From assembly GCF_900108555.1 (NCBI RefSeq), contig NZ_FNWV01000005.1:124001-188000 (forward strand): a DNA stretch of 64,000 bases, given 5' to 3'. Origin of the DNA: Ruminococcus flavefaciens (GTDB taxonomy: Bacteria; Bacillota; Clostridia; Oscillospirales; Ruminococcaceae). Shown in pieces: positions 26,639 through 34,741 of this stretch. How positions within the stretch are numbered: the first letter of the stretch is position 1; the number at the start of each line of letters is the position of its first letter. The notes beneath the pieces were generated by a model, which was not told the origin of the DNA, did not search any database, and saw only the letters and a program-made list of their open reading frames with translations. A program made the position numbers and the translations under genes.

Positions 26639-27069
26639 CGTAAATCCTCCAATCTGCGGTTAGGTCCGAGTTTTTTTACAGCCTCTGTAAATTCGTTCAT
26701 AGTTGCTGCGAATTTAGCACCTTCGGCTGCCGATACCCACTCTACTCTTGTTCTGTCACGCTCAATTCCGAGAAAATCGAGCATACTGAAAAGAAGAGTC
26801 ATTCTTCTTCTTGTAAAATAGTTGCCTGATGTATAATGGCAGTCTCCCGGGTGGCAGCCGCAGAGGATAACTCCGTCAGCACCTCTCTGGAATGCTCTGA
26901 GTATAAACATCGGATTTACTCTGCATGAACAGGGTACTCTGATGATCTTTACATTTGAAGGGTAATTAAGTCTGTTAGTTCCCGAAAGATCGGCACCTGC
27001 ATACGAACACCAGTTACAGCAGAATGCAACGATCAGCGGCTGAAACTCTTTATTTTCATTTACTTGCAT
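26623..27069 (-). CDS. flxD: FlxD/MvhD-like hydrogenase iron-sulfur subunit
   Basis: A 148-residue protein of the MvhD/FlxD family: FCCNWCSYAGADLSG at the N-terminus, then IIRVPCSCRVNPMFILRAFQRGADGVILCGCHPGDCHY. Its cysteines bind a 2Fe-2S cluster that docks on HdrA. It overlaps hdrA by 10 bp and flxC by 16 bp. Together with the neighbours this completes an FlxABCD-HdrABC set. Confidence 0.9.
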   Translation of the reverse strand: MQVNENKEFQPLIVAFCCNWCSYAGADLSGTNRLNYPSNVKIIRVPCSCRVNPMFILRAFQRGADGVILCGCHPGDCHYTSGNYFTRRRMTLLFSMLDFLGIERDRTRVEWVSAAEGAKFAATMNEFTEAVKKLGPNRRLEDLRCRKQ

Positions 27070-29051
27070 ATTGCGTCTACCTCCGCCATTATCTGGCTGT
27101 TCGAGAATCCGTTAAGATCCATAGCTCCCGAAGGACAAGCAACTGTACAAGCACCGCAACCCTGACATACAGCAGGATTGACGCTTGCAACTCTGCGTAC
27201 TGCAATAGTCCTGTCGGGCATTTTGAATTCCTTGTCCGTATATGTGATAGCTCCGTAAGGACATACCTTTTCGCATGACGAGCAGCCGTTGCACATGAGC
27301 TCATCAGAATGAGCAACGCAGGGATTGCAGGTTATGCTGTCCTTAACGAGAAGTCCGATAGCCTTTGCAGCTGCCGCACTTGCCTGTGCAACAGTCTCAG
27401 GGATATCCTTTGGTCCCTGGCAGGCACCTGACAGGAATATACCTGCTGTAGCACTCTCTACAGGACGAAGCTTCGGGTGAGCTTCTGTAAAGAAGTCGTT
27501 TGTATCCATCTGAGTCGTAAGCATTGTAGCCAACGGACGAGCAGTCTTGTCAGGCTCGATAGCTGCTGCAAGAACTACCATATCAGCGTCGATATGGAGC
27601 TGTTCATTGGCAAGGAGATCAGATGCCTGTACATCTATCTTACCGTCAGAACGAGGTGTGACCTTGCCCACCATACCCTTGATGTAGTGAACATTGTACT
27701 GTTCAACTGCACGGCGGTAGAACTCATCGAAGTTCTTACCCGGGGTACGCACATCTATGTAGAATACATATACTTCTGTATCAGGATACTTTTCACGGAT
27801 AAGCATAGCGTGTTTAGCAGTATACATACAGCATATCTTAGAGCAGTAAGGCTTACCCTTGCTGTCGTCACATCTTGACCCCACACACTGCACAAATACT
27901 ATCTTGTGGGGGTGAGTTTTATCGGAAGGACGAAGAAGTGTACCGCCGTTAGGACCTGCCGCATTCATAAGACGCTCAAGCTCAAGCGATGTAACAACGT
28001 CAGGACACTGATTATATGCAAATTCATCATACTTATCAAGCTTTATAGGATTAAATCCTGTTGCAACTACGATAGCACCGTACTTCTGCTCAATGAACTT
28101 ATCCTCCTGCTTGTAGTCGATAGCTCCCACAGAACATACCTTTGAACATACGCCGCACTTTCCTGTTTTCATCATCATGCAGTAGTTCGGATCAATTGTA
28201 GCCACCTTTGGTACTGCCTGAGCAAAAGGAATGTATATTGCAGTTCTGTTATCAAGTCCCATATTGAACTCGTTAGGAACTTTCTTCATAGGACATTTTT
28301 CAGTACAAAGACCGCAGCCTGTACATTTGGTCTCATCAACAAAACGAGCCTTTTTCTTGATAGTAACGGTAAAATTACCGACAAATCCCTTTACATCGGT
28401 AACTTCGCTGAATGAGTGGATAGTTATCTTCTCATTCTGAGAAGCCTCTACCATTTTAGGGGTAAGGATACAAGCAGCGCAGTCAAGAGTCGGGAAAGTC
28501 TTGTCTATCTGCGCCATTTTACCGCCGATAGTAGGATTTTTCTCAACGATATCGACTTCAAATCCAGCCTCCGCGATATCAAGAGCAGTCTGTATACCTG
28601 CAATACCGCCGCCGATAACAAGTGCTCTCTTTGCTACAGGGCTCTCTCCTGCTGTGAGCGGAGCATTAAGATGTACCTTTGCAACAGCAGCCTTACCGAG
28701 GATTATAGCCTTTTCTGTAGCTGATGCGATATCCTTGTGTATCCATGAGCACTGTTCACGTATATTTGCAATTTCTACAAGATAAGGATTAAGACCAGCC
28801 GAAGCAGCAGCCTTTCTGAATGTGTTCTCATGCATTCTCGGTGAACACGAACATACTACAACACCTGTAAGATTATGCTCCTTGATCGCATTTTTTACAA
28901 GGTTCTGTCCGGATTCGGAACACATATACTGATAGTCCTGGGAGATAACTACTCCGGGCTCATGTCCGAGAGCCTCTGCAACAGTCTTGACATCTACAGT
29001 TGCAGCGATGTTAGTTCCGCAATGACAGACAAATACGCCTATTCTCTGCAT
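27060..29051 (-). CDS. hdrA: Heterodisulfide reductase subunit A, flavin-bifurcating type
   Basis: The 663-residue HdrA has an N-terminal domain with CHCGTNI and CSCSPRMHENTFRKAA, an FAD domain with VIGGGIAGIQTALDIAEAGF, ferredoxin motifs in the middle (CTGCGLCTEKCPMKKVP and CGVCSKVCSVGAID) and two more near the C-terminus (CNGCSSCEKVCPYGAI, CQGCGACTVACPSGAMDLNG). HdrA holds the flavin that splits electron pairs between a high-potential path to HdrB and a low-potential path to ferredoxin. Whether that holds here is by homology. It stands upstream of flxD and 15 bp downstream of hdrC. Confidence 0.93.
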   Translation of the reverse strand: MQRIGVFVCHCGTNIAATVDVKTVAEALGHEPGVVISQDYQYMCSESGQNLVKNAIKEHNLTGVVVCSCSPRMHENTFRKAAASAGLNPYLVEIANIREQCSWIHKDIASATEKAIILGKAAVAKVHLNAPLTAGESPVAKRALVIGGGIAGIQTALDIAEAGFEVDIVEKNPTIGGKMAQIDKTFPTLDCAACILTPKMVEASQNEKITIHSFSEVTDVKGFVGNFTVTIKKKARFVDETKCTGCGLCTEKCPMKKVPNEFNMGLDNRTAIYIPFAQAVPKVATIDPNYCMMMKTGKCGVCSKVCSVGAIDYKQEDKFIEQKYGAIVVATGFNPIKLDKYDEFAYNQCPDVVTSLELERLMNAAGPNGGTLLRPSDKTHPHKIVFVQCVGSRCDDSKGKPYCSKICCMYTAKHAMLIREKYPDTEVYVFYIDVRTPGKNFDEFYRRAVEQYNVHYIKGMVGKVTPRSDGKIDVQASDLLANEQLHIDADMVVLAAAIEPDKTARPLATMLTTQMDTNDFFTEAHPKLRPVESATAGIFLSGACQGPKDIPETVAQASAAAAKAIGLLVKDSITCNPCVAHSDELMCNGCSSCEKVCPYGAITYTDKEFKMPDRTIAVRRVASVNPAVCQGCGACTVACPSGAMDLNGFSNSQIMAEVDAICK

Positions 29052-29066
29052 AGTGCTATCTCCTCC

Positions 29067-29450
29067 TTACTTTATGTATTTTCTGAAAGCAGTAACGATA
29101 GCCTGCTGTGGCAGATCGTCATCGAGCATTTCAGGTATCTGGTTCGGGTTCATATGGTTATTGCCCTGCTGACGAACAGCTGCAAGGCGTACAGCCTCAA
29201 CTACCTTTGCAGGCTCAACATTTCGCGGGCATCTGTCTACGCAGGCAAAGCAGGTAAGACATTTATATATGGACTTTGAGTTCATTAAAGTCTCAATGTC
29301 GCCTCTTTCCACCATATAGACAAACTGATGAGGATGATATTCCATTTCATCGTAGGAAGGACAAGTTCCCGAGCATTTTCCGCAGCGCATACATTTCAGC
29401 ACGTTAACACCGCTTGAACGTATCACCTGCTCTTTCAGGTTCTTATTCAT
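29067..29450 (-). CDS. hdrC: Heterodisulfide reductase subunit C
   Basis: A 127-residue ferredoxin-like protein with two 4Fe-4S motifs: CMRCGKCSGTCPSYDEM and CLTCFACVDRCPRNVEPAKVVE. HdrC bridges electrons from HdrA to HdrB. Its start overlaps the hdrB end by 8 bp. Length and spacing are standard for the family. Confidence 0.93.
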   Translation of the reverse strand: MNKNLKEQVIRSSGVNVLKCMRCGKCSGTCPSYDEMEYHPHQFVYMVERGDIETLMNSKSIYKCLTCFACVDRCPRNVEPAKVVEAVRLAAVRQQGNNHMNPNQIPEMLDDDLPQQAIVTAFRKYIK

Positions 29451-30240
29451 TGTTACCCTCCTTTAATCCCAGTGCCTCAGCAAGAAGCTCTGTAAAATAA
29501 TAAACAGGAAGCTCTGAGCCTGAGTTCTTTTTAAGGTTATACAAGCAAAGCGGACAGGCAGTGATCATCATATCAGCTCCCTGATCCTGAGCGGAATCCA
29601 TTACAGCTCTGCTTCTCTTTGAAGCCTGAGCCTTATCCTCAAGGGTTATATATCCGCCGCAGCATTCGTTCCTCTGAGCGTATATAACAGGAGTTCCGCC
29701 GATAGCCTTTATAAAATCCTCCATTATAGTCGGATTTTCGGGATCGTCCATAGCAAGTGCCTTTGAGGGACGAAGAAGGAGGCAGCCGTAATAAGCAGCT
29801 ATCTTCTTGCCTTTGAAAGGATCAACCACCTTCTGTGCAAGGTTGTCAAATCCCACCACATCACGAAGCATCTCAAGATAGTGATATACAGTCGTCTCGC
29901 CGCTGTAAGGCTCGTCAAGCTTCAGGTAATTATTGACCTTTGAAGCCATTTCTTCATCGTTTGCAATATCATAATTAGTCTGCTTTATAACATTATGACA
30001 GGCTGAACAGACAGTGATAAGCGGTCTGTTCATTTCCTTTGCGGAATTAAGTGTCCTGACCGCTGAAAGCTTTGTAGCTATCTCGTCTTTAGCTGTAGTA
30101 TAAGCTCCGCCGCAGCACTGCCAGTCAGCAGGCTCTTCAAGAGCGATACCGAGAGCTTCGGCGGAAGATCTTGCATATGTATCAAGATCTTTAGCCTTTG
30201 TTCTCAGCGTACAGCCAGGGTAGTATGTAAAAGTTTCCAT
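29443..30240 (-). CDS. hdrB: Heterodisulfide reductase subunit B
   Basis: About 265 residues from the ATG at 30240, with AAAGGAAG seven bases upstream. It has two CCG domains: the first with YYPGCTLRT, DWQCCGGAYT and VCSACHN, the second with YYGCLLLRPSK, NECCGGYIT and TACPLCLYNL. These cysteines bind the noncubane 4Fe-4S clusters that reduce heterodisulfides in methanogens. No CoM/CoB system would be expected in this organism, so the disulfide or protein partner is open. The neighbouring fumarate reductase is the obvious candidate acceptor. Confidence 0.92.
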   Translation of the reverse strand: METFTYYPGCTLRTKAKDLDTYARSSAEALGIALEEPADWQCCGGAYTTAKDEIATKLSAVRTLNSAKEMNRPLITVCSACHNVIKQTNYDIANDEEMASKVNNYLKLDEPYSGETTVYHYLEMLRDVVGFDNLAQKVVDPFKGKKIAAYYGCLLLRPSKALAMDDPENPTIMEDFIKAIGGTPVIYAQRNECCGGYITLEDKAQASKRSRAVMDSAQDQGADMMITACPLCLYNLKKNSGSELPVYYFTELLAEALGLKEGNNE

Positions 30241-30264
30241 ATGCACGCTTCCTTTCATTTTATA

Positions 30265-31641
30265 TCAGACCATTTCCTCCGGGTGGAAAACCTCGTCAAA
30301 CTTTTCAGCTGTAAGGAAACCGAGTTCAACGCAGGCTTCTTTAAGGGAAATATTGTCCTTGAAAGCCTTTTTGGCTGTTTTTGCTGCATTCTCATAACCA
30401 ATGTAAGGGTTAAGAGCTGTAACAAGCATAAGTGAATTATAAAGATTGTGGTGCATTTTCTCCTTATTCGCCGTAATTCCAACAGCACAGTTCTTATTGA
30501 ACGATGTAATGGACTCAGCAAGAAGTCTTGCGGACTGTAAGAAGTTATATGCACAAACAGGCATAAACACATTGAGTTCAAAATTGCCCTGTGAAGCAGC
30601 CATACCAACAGCAACATCATTTCCCATGACCTGAACAGCTACCATAGTTACCTGTTCGCACTGTGTCGGATTGACTTTTCCCGGCATTATAGATGAGCCC
30701 GGTTCATTCTCGGGGATACGTATCTCGCCAAGGCCTACACGAGGACCGGAAGCAAGCCATCTGACATCATTCGCTATCTTCATCATATCTGCTGCAAGAG
30801 CCTTTAACGCACCGTGAGCAAATACTATCTCGTCCTTTGACGTAAGTGAATGGAACTTATTATCCGAGGATACAAATTTCTTTCCTGTAAGCTTGCTTAT
30901 TGCTTCGGCAGCTTTTTCCGCAAAGCCCTTAGGCGCATTAAGACCTGTACCAACGGCTGTACCGCCTACGGCAAGCTCTTTGAGTTCTTCACAGGCAGTA
31001 AGTATCATCTTCCTGTCCTTTTCCAGAGAAGCTCTCCAGCCACTTATCTCCTGTGAGAATTTAATAGGAGTAGCGTCCTGAAGGTGAGTTCTGCCGCTTT
31101 TTACAATACCCTCATTCTCTGCTTCAAGGCGTTTGAAGGTCTCAACAAGAGTATCGATCGCAGGAACGACCTTATCCTCAAGAGCAATAACAGCTGCAAT
31201 ATGCATAGCTGTCGGAAATGTATCATTTGATGACTGGCTCATATTTATGTCATCATTCGGGTGGAGCAGCTTAGCACCTGCGATCTCATTGCCACGGTTT
31301 GCAATAACCTCGTTGGCATTCATGTTTGACTGAGTACCGCTGCCTGTCTGCCATACAACTAATGGAAAATGATCGTTGAGAGATCCGCTGATGACCTCAT
31401 CACAAGCCTGTGATATTGCGGAAAGCTTTTCATCGGTCATTCTCTCTGGTCTGACTGAATGATTTGCAATAGCTGAGGCTTTTTTGAGTATACCGAATGC
31501 GTGGGTTATTTCCCTCGGCATTGTCTCAATACCAACGCCGATAAGGAAATTTTCGTGACTTCGTTCTGTCTGAGCTCCCCAATACTTATCCGCGGGAACT
31601 TTCACTTCACCCATAGAATCATGTTCGATACGATAATCCAT
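30265..31641 (-). CDS. fumC: Fumarate hydratase, class II
   Basis: The 458-residue class II (iron-free, tetrameric) fumarase has the signature GSSIMPGKVNPTQCE loop, TGSGTQSNMNANEVIANRGNE and SGRTHLQDATPIKFSQE, all key parts of the aspartase/fumarase active site. It interconverts malate and fumarate, so here it most likely makes fumarate for the reductase encoded downstream. It is the promoter-proximal gene of the run that ends with the exporter. GGAGTGG stands before its ATG. Confidence 0.93.
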   Translation of the reverse strand: MDYRIEHDSMGEVKVPADKYWGAQTERSHENFLIGVGIETMPREITHAFGILKKASAIANHSVRPERMTDEKLSAISQACDEVISGSLNDHFPLVVWQTGSGTQSNMNANEVIANRGNEIAGAKLLHPNDDINMSQSSNDTFPTAMHIAAVIALEDKVVPAIDTLVETFKRLEAENEGIVKSGRTHLQDATPIKFSQEISGWRASLEKDRKMILTACEELKELAVGGTAVGTGLNAPKGFAEKAAEAISKLTGKKFVSSDNKFHSLTSKDEIVFAHGALKALAADMMKIANDVRWLASGPRVGLGEIRIPENEPGSSIMPGKVNPTQCEQVTMVAVQVMGNDVAVGMAASQGNFELNVFMPVCAYNFLQSARLLAESITSFNKNCAVGITANKEKMHHNLYNSLMLVTALNPYIGYENAAKTAKKAFKDNISLKEACVELGFLTAEKFDEVFHPEEMV

Positions 31642-31672
31642 TTAATATCCACTCCTAAACATTTCAAGAGGA

Positions 31673-31798
31673 GATGCCGCTCATCGGCATCAATCCCCTT
31701 ATCACATTATCACACAATATTAGTATACCAGTATATTTCAATAAATTCAAATTCAGTTTAAGAATATCGCTATTCAGATATTGATATCTAATTAACAA
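31673..31798 (-). promoter_or_regulatory. Promoter region of the fumC-hdr-flx-frd run with candidate Rex operator
   Basis: On the minus strand TTGAAT and TATACT with a 17-bp spacer (about 31719-31750) form a promoter. TTGATATCTAATTAACAA at 31781-31798 fits the clostridial Rex pattern TTGTTAA-N4-TTAACAA with a perfect right half and a left half with two mismatches. A hairpin GATGCCG/CGGCATC lies in the mRNA leader at 31674-31692. The Rex gene itself is only 360 bp away. Confidence 0.55.
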
Positions 31799-32118
31799 AT
31801 GGCTGCGGACATTTATCGAGCACAAAATGATATGATATATTGGTTTTTATATTACTCTTTTATCGTTTATACATAATTAAGAACAAAGTGTGTTTTTTTT
31901 GTTGCATTTGTCTTACTTTCTATAGTAAACAAGAGTTTTATGCATATATAACAGCAGTAATTATACCACCTGTTTATCTTCCAGTTTTATACAATTGCTT
32001 AAAAACTTGTCATTTCTTTTATGCAATGCTTACTAAAAGCAATTCCGTTACAGAATAGGATAATTCTATATTATATATATCGTTCAAAAATCTTTGATAT
32101 TTTTTTCACATTCTTTCC
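31799..32118. other. Gene-free AT-rich stretch between fumC promoter and rex terminator
   Basis: About 320 bp of AT-rich DNA. A possible 72-codon reading frame (31840-32058, plus) lacks a ribosome site and has odd composition, so I do not call it. No other structure is clear to me. Confidence 0.5.
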
Positions 32119-32120
32119 GA

Positions 32121-32152
32121 TAAAAAGCAGCAGATACTTTTGTATCTGCTGC
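32121..32152 (-). terminator. rex terminator
   Basis: On the minus strand GCAGCAGATAC pairs with GTATCTGCTGC around AAAA and is followed by five T, just past the rex stop. Confidence 0.85.
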
Positions 32153-32158
32153 ACACTC

Positions 32159-32806
32159 TCATATTTTACTTTTTTCGTCAAGATTATTCAAGCAATATGA
32201 CAACGTAGTTAAGCTGTCTCCAAGGTGAACGTTCTCAACAGCAACGCCTTTATGCGTTACTTTAAGGTCGTAATGGGTAAAGTTCCAGAAAGCCTTTATT
32301 CCGCACTCTATAAGAGTATCAGCAAGCTTTTCAGCCGCAGACATAGGCACGCAGAGTATAGCCGCAACAGGTCTGTTCTCAGCGCAGAAAGTTCCTATCT
32401 CATCTACTCCCCTGACCTTAAGTTCACCGATATCTTTTCCGATAAGATCAGGATTGATATCGAAAGCGCCAATAAGGTCAAATCCCTTGTTGTGGAAATC
32501 AATATGTGTAGCAATAGCTCTGCCCAGATTTCCCGCACCAAGAAGTATCATAGGAGTCTGCTTGTCCAGCCCAAGTATCTTGCCTATCTCGATACGCAGG
32601 TCGCTGACATTATAGCCGTATCCCTGCTGACCGAACTCACCGAAGCAATTGAAATCCTGTCTTATCTGAGAAGCTGTGAGCCCCATTTTCTCAGACAGTT
32701 CCCTTGAAGATATACGGACATATCCGTTGTTTTCAAGCTCTCCAAGAAATCTGTAATATCTCGGAAGCCTTCTAATAACAGAGTTTGATATTGAGTTTTT
32801 TGACAT
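32159..32806 (-). CDS. rex: Redox-sensing transcriptional repressor Rex
   Basis: The 215-residue repressor has an N-terminal winged helix (RLPRYYRFLGELENNGYVRISSRELSEKMGLTASQIRQDFNCFGEFGQQGYGY) and a Rossmann domain with the NADH-binding LLGAGNLGRAI (GAGNLG at 90-95). Rex leaves DNA when NADH is high, which opens fermentative genes. It lies just downstream of icd (21 bp apart) and upstream of the fumC run in which a candidate operator occurs, so local control is likely. Confidence 0.95.
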   Translation of the reverse strand: MSKNSISNSVIRRLPRYYRFLGELENNGYVRISSRELSEKMGLTASQIRQDFNCFGEFGQQGYGYNVSDLRIEIGKILGLDKQTPMILLGAGNLGRAIATHIDFHNKGFDLIGAFDINPDLIGKDIGELKVRGVDEIGTFCAENRPVAAILCVPMSAAEKLADTLIECGIKAFWNFTHYDLKVTHKGVAVENVHLGDSLTTLSYCLNNLDEKSKI

Positions 32807-32827
32807 CGTGATATGCCTTCTCTCTAT

Positions 32828-34039
32828 TTACATTAATTTATCGAGTCTTATCTTTATTTCATCAAGGAAAGTCTTGGAATCGACCTTTTTCTTGTTGTCA
32901 AGCTTAGAAATAAGGTAAAGATCACCTGTCATAACTCCATCTTCAATTGTCTGGATAGTAGCCTTTTCAAGCTTATCAGCGAAATCGCAGAGCTCAGGAG
33001 TATTGTCCAGTTCACCTCTCTTGCGGAGAGCACCGCTCCATGCAAAAATAGTTGCAACAGAGTTTGTAGAAGTCTCCTCACCCTTGAGGTACTTATAATA
33101 GTGACGCTGAACAGTTCCGTGTGCAGCCTCATACTCATATATACCGTCAGGAGAAACAAGTACAGATGTCATCATAGCAAGGCTGCCGTAAGCTGTAGAT
33201 ACCATATCGGACATAACATCGCCGTCGTAGTTCTTGCAAGCCCAGATGTAGCCGCCGTTTGAACGAATGACTCTTGCAACAGCGTCATCAATGAGAGTAT
33301 AGAAATACTCGATGCCTGCTGCTTCGTACTTATCCTTGTATTCCTTATCGAATATCTCCTGGAAGATGTCCTTGAAACGGTGGTCATACTTCTTTGAAAT
33401 TGTATCCTTAGAAGCGAACCATACGTCCTGCTTGAGGTCAAGACCGTAGTTAAGGCAAGCTCTTGCAAAGCCTGCGATAGAGTCATCAAGGTTGTGTAGT
33501 CCCTGAATGATACCGTCACACTTCTTGAAATCGTGGATAAGCTCGCGAGTCTCGTTGCCGTTCTCGTCAGTTACGACAAGCTCAGCCTTGCAGCCCTTGT
33601 TTACGCGCATTTCTGTATTCTTGTATACATCGCCGTAAGCGTGACGTGCAATAGTGATAGGCTTAGTCCATGTCGGGATATAAGGCTCGATACCTTTAAC
33701 TATAATAGGTGTACGGAAAACAGTTCCGTCGAGAGCGGCACGGATAGTACCGTTTGGTGATTTCCACATCTGTGTGAGGTTATACTCAGGCATTCTTGCT
33801 GCATTAGGTGTGATAGTTGCGCACTTTACAGCAACACCGTACTTCTTGGTAGCCTCAGCTGAGTCAATAGTAACCTTATCCTTAGTCTCTTCTCTGTGCT
33901 TGAGTCCAAGATCATAGTATTCGGTATTAAGCTCTACATATGGTTCAAGAAGAGTTTCCTTGATCCACTGCCAGAGAATTCTGGTCATCTCGTCGCCGTC
34001 CATTTCGACCAGCGGCGTTTTCATGGTTATCTTAGCCAT
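32828..34039 (-). CDS. icd: NADP-dependent isocitrate dehydrogenase, eukaryotic-like type
   Basis: A 403-residue enzyme starting at the ATG at 34039, with TGGAGG upstream. The N-terminal [30 protein letters not shown] and the middle [21 protein letters not shown] mark the homodimeric eukaryotic-like type II subgroup, which prefers NADP. It decarboxylates isocitrate to 2-oxoglutarate, giving glutamate precursors and NADPH. Together with aconitase it forms the citrate-to-oxoglutarate branch. rex follows 21 bp later. Confidence 0.93.
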   Translation of the reverse strand: MAKITMKTPLVEMDGDEMTRILWQWIKETLLEPYVELNTEYYDLGLKHREETKDKVTIDSAEATKKYGVAVKCATITPNAARMPEYNLTQMWKSPNGTIRAALDGTVFRTPIIVKGIEPYIPTWTKPITIARHAYGDVYKNTEMRVNKGCKAELVVTDENGNETRELIHDFKKCDGIIQGLHNLDDSIAGFARACLNYGLDLKQDVWFASKDTISKKYDHRFKDIFQEIFDKEYKDKYEAAGIEYFYTLIDDAVARVIRSNGGYIWACKNYDGDVMSDMVSTAYGSLAMMTSVLVSPDGIYEYEAAHGTVQRHYYKYLKGEETSTNSVATIFAWSGALRKRGELDNTPELCDFADKLEKATIQTIEDGVMTGDLYLISKLDNKKKVDSKTFLDEIKIRLDKLM

Positions 34040-34068
34040 CGGTTTATACCTCCATATCAAATAATTAA

Positions 34069-34299
34069 TCAATCAAAAGCGATCAAACCTATTATGACCG
34101 CTACAACTGTGACAATAAGAGCCACTGTGCTTCTTCCCTTTTCAGATATATCTTTTTTAACAACACCAACACCCATATAAGCAGCTACGTATGCAACAAT
34201 ACAGATGATAAAGATCATCCAGCCTTTTTTGGTAGTTGGTATCACTATTCTTCTTGCAGCGTCCATAAATCCATTGCAAAGCACTTCTGATAAATGCAT
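34069..34299 (-). CDS. Small two-helix membrane protein, unknown
   Basis: A 76-residue protein with two hydrophobic segments (about residues 28-47, [18 protein letters not shown], and 58-75, [18 protein letters not shown]) linked by a charged KKDISEKGR turn. GAGGG lies seven bases before the ATG at 34299. No family is recognised. It lies between the second small membrane protein and icd on the same strand and may be cotranscribed with aconitase and icd. Confidence 0.6.
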   Translation of the reverse strand: MHLSEVLCNGFMDAARRIVIPTTKKGWMIFIICIVAYVAAYMGVGVVKKDISEKGRSTVALIVTVVAVIIGLIAFD

Positions 34300-34347
34300 T
34301 ATACACCCTCATTTCCAATATTATTATAAACTTTAATATGCAAAAAG

Positions 34348-34737
34348 TTATTTGCTGTCTGAACGACTGCCAAAAAACATTAACAGAGCAAATGCACCGC
34401 AGAAAAGAAGCATAAGAATGATATTTCTTACAATTGCGGGCGTAAGTGATATCTTGTCAAAAGAAACGCTCTTATATGTACCTACCGCCAGAGCACTGAT
34501 ACCGCCTATTACGAAATAGGCAGCACCGCCGAACCCAAGCAGCTTTGTTACAGCAAGTCCGAGCACAAAGCCCAGAAACTGAGGAAGCAGAAGCACCATA
34601 AAGCTGCTGAAATAATTTCCGGCCTGATCCCGCGGAGTCATCCAGTAAACGCCGCGCTCTCTCCGCGCCTCCTCAGTCCTCTGGTTCTTTGTATTCACAT
34701 CAGATAATATATCTTTAAAAATTTCCGATATTTTCAT
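34348..34737 (-). CDS. Small membrane protein, unknown
   Basis: A 129-residue protein with a charged cytoplasmic N-terminus (about 45 residues, many Glu/Arg) and three hydrophobic segments (about 43-70, 73-88 and 103-123). It begins 4 bp after the aconitase stop, which implies translational coupling. No motif points to a function. The position between acn and icd is consistent enough to ask whether it supports those enzymes. Confidence 0.65.
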   Translation of the reverse strand: MKISEIFKDILSDVNTKNQRTEEARRERGVYWMTPRDQAGNYFSSFMVLLLPQFLGFVLGLAVTKLLGFGGAAYFVIGGISALAVGTYKSVSFDKISLTPAIVRNIILMLLFCGAFALLMFFGSRSDSK

Positions 34738-34741
34738 TTTA

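Noticed and set aside
31840..32058. 72-codon plus-strand frame between fumC and rex
   Set aside because: No ribosome site, Cys/Phe/Tyr-rich composition from AT-rich DNA, and no family resemblance.
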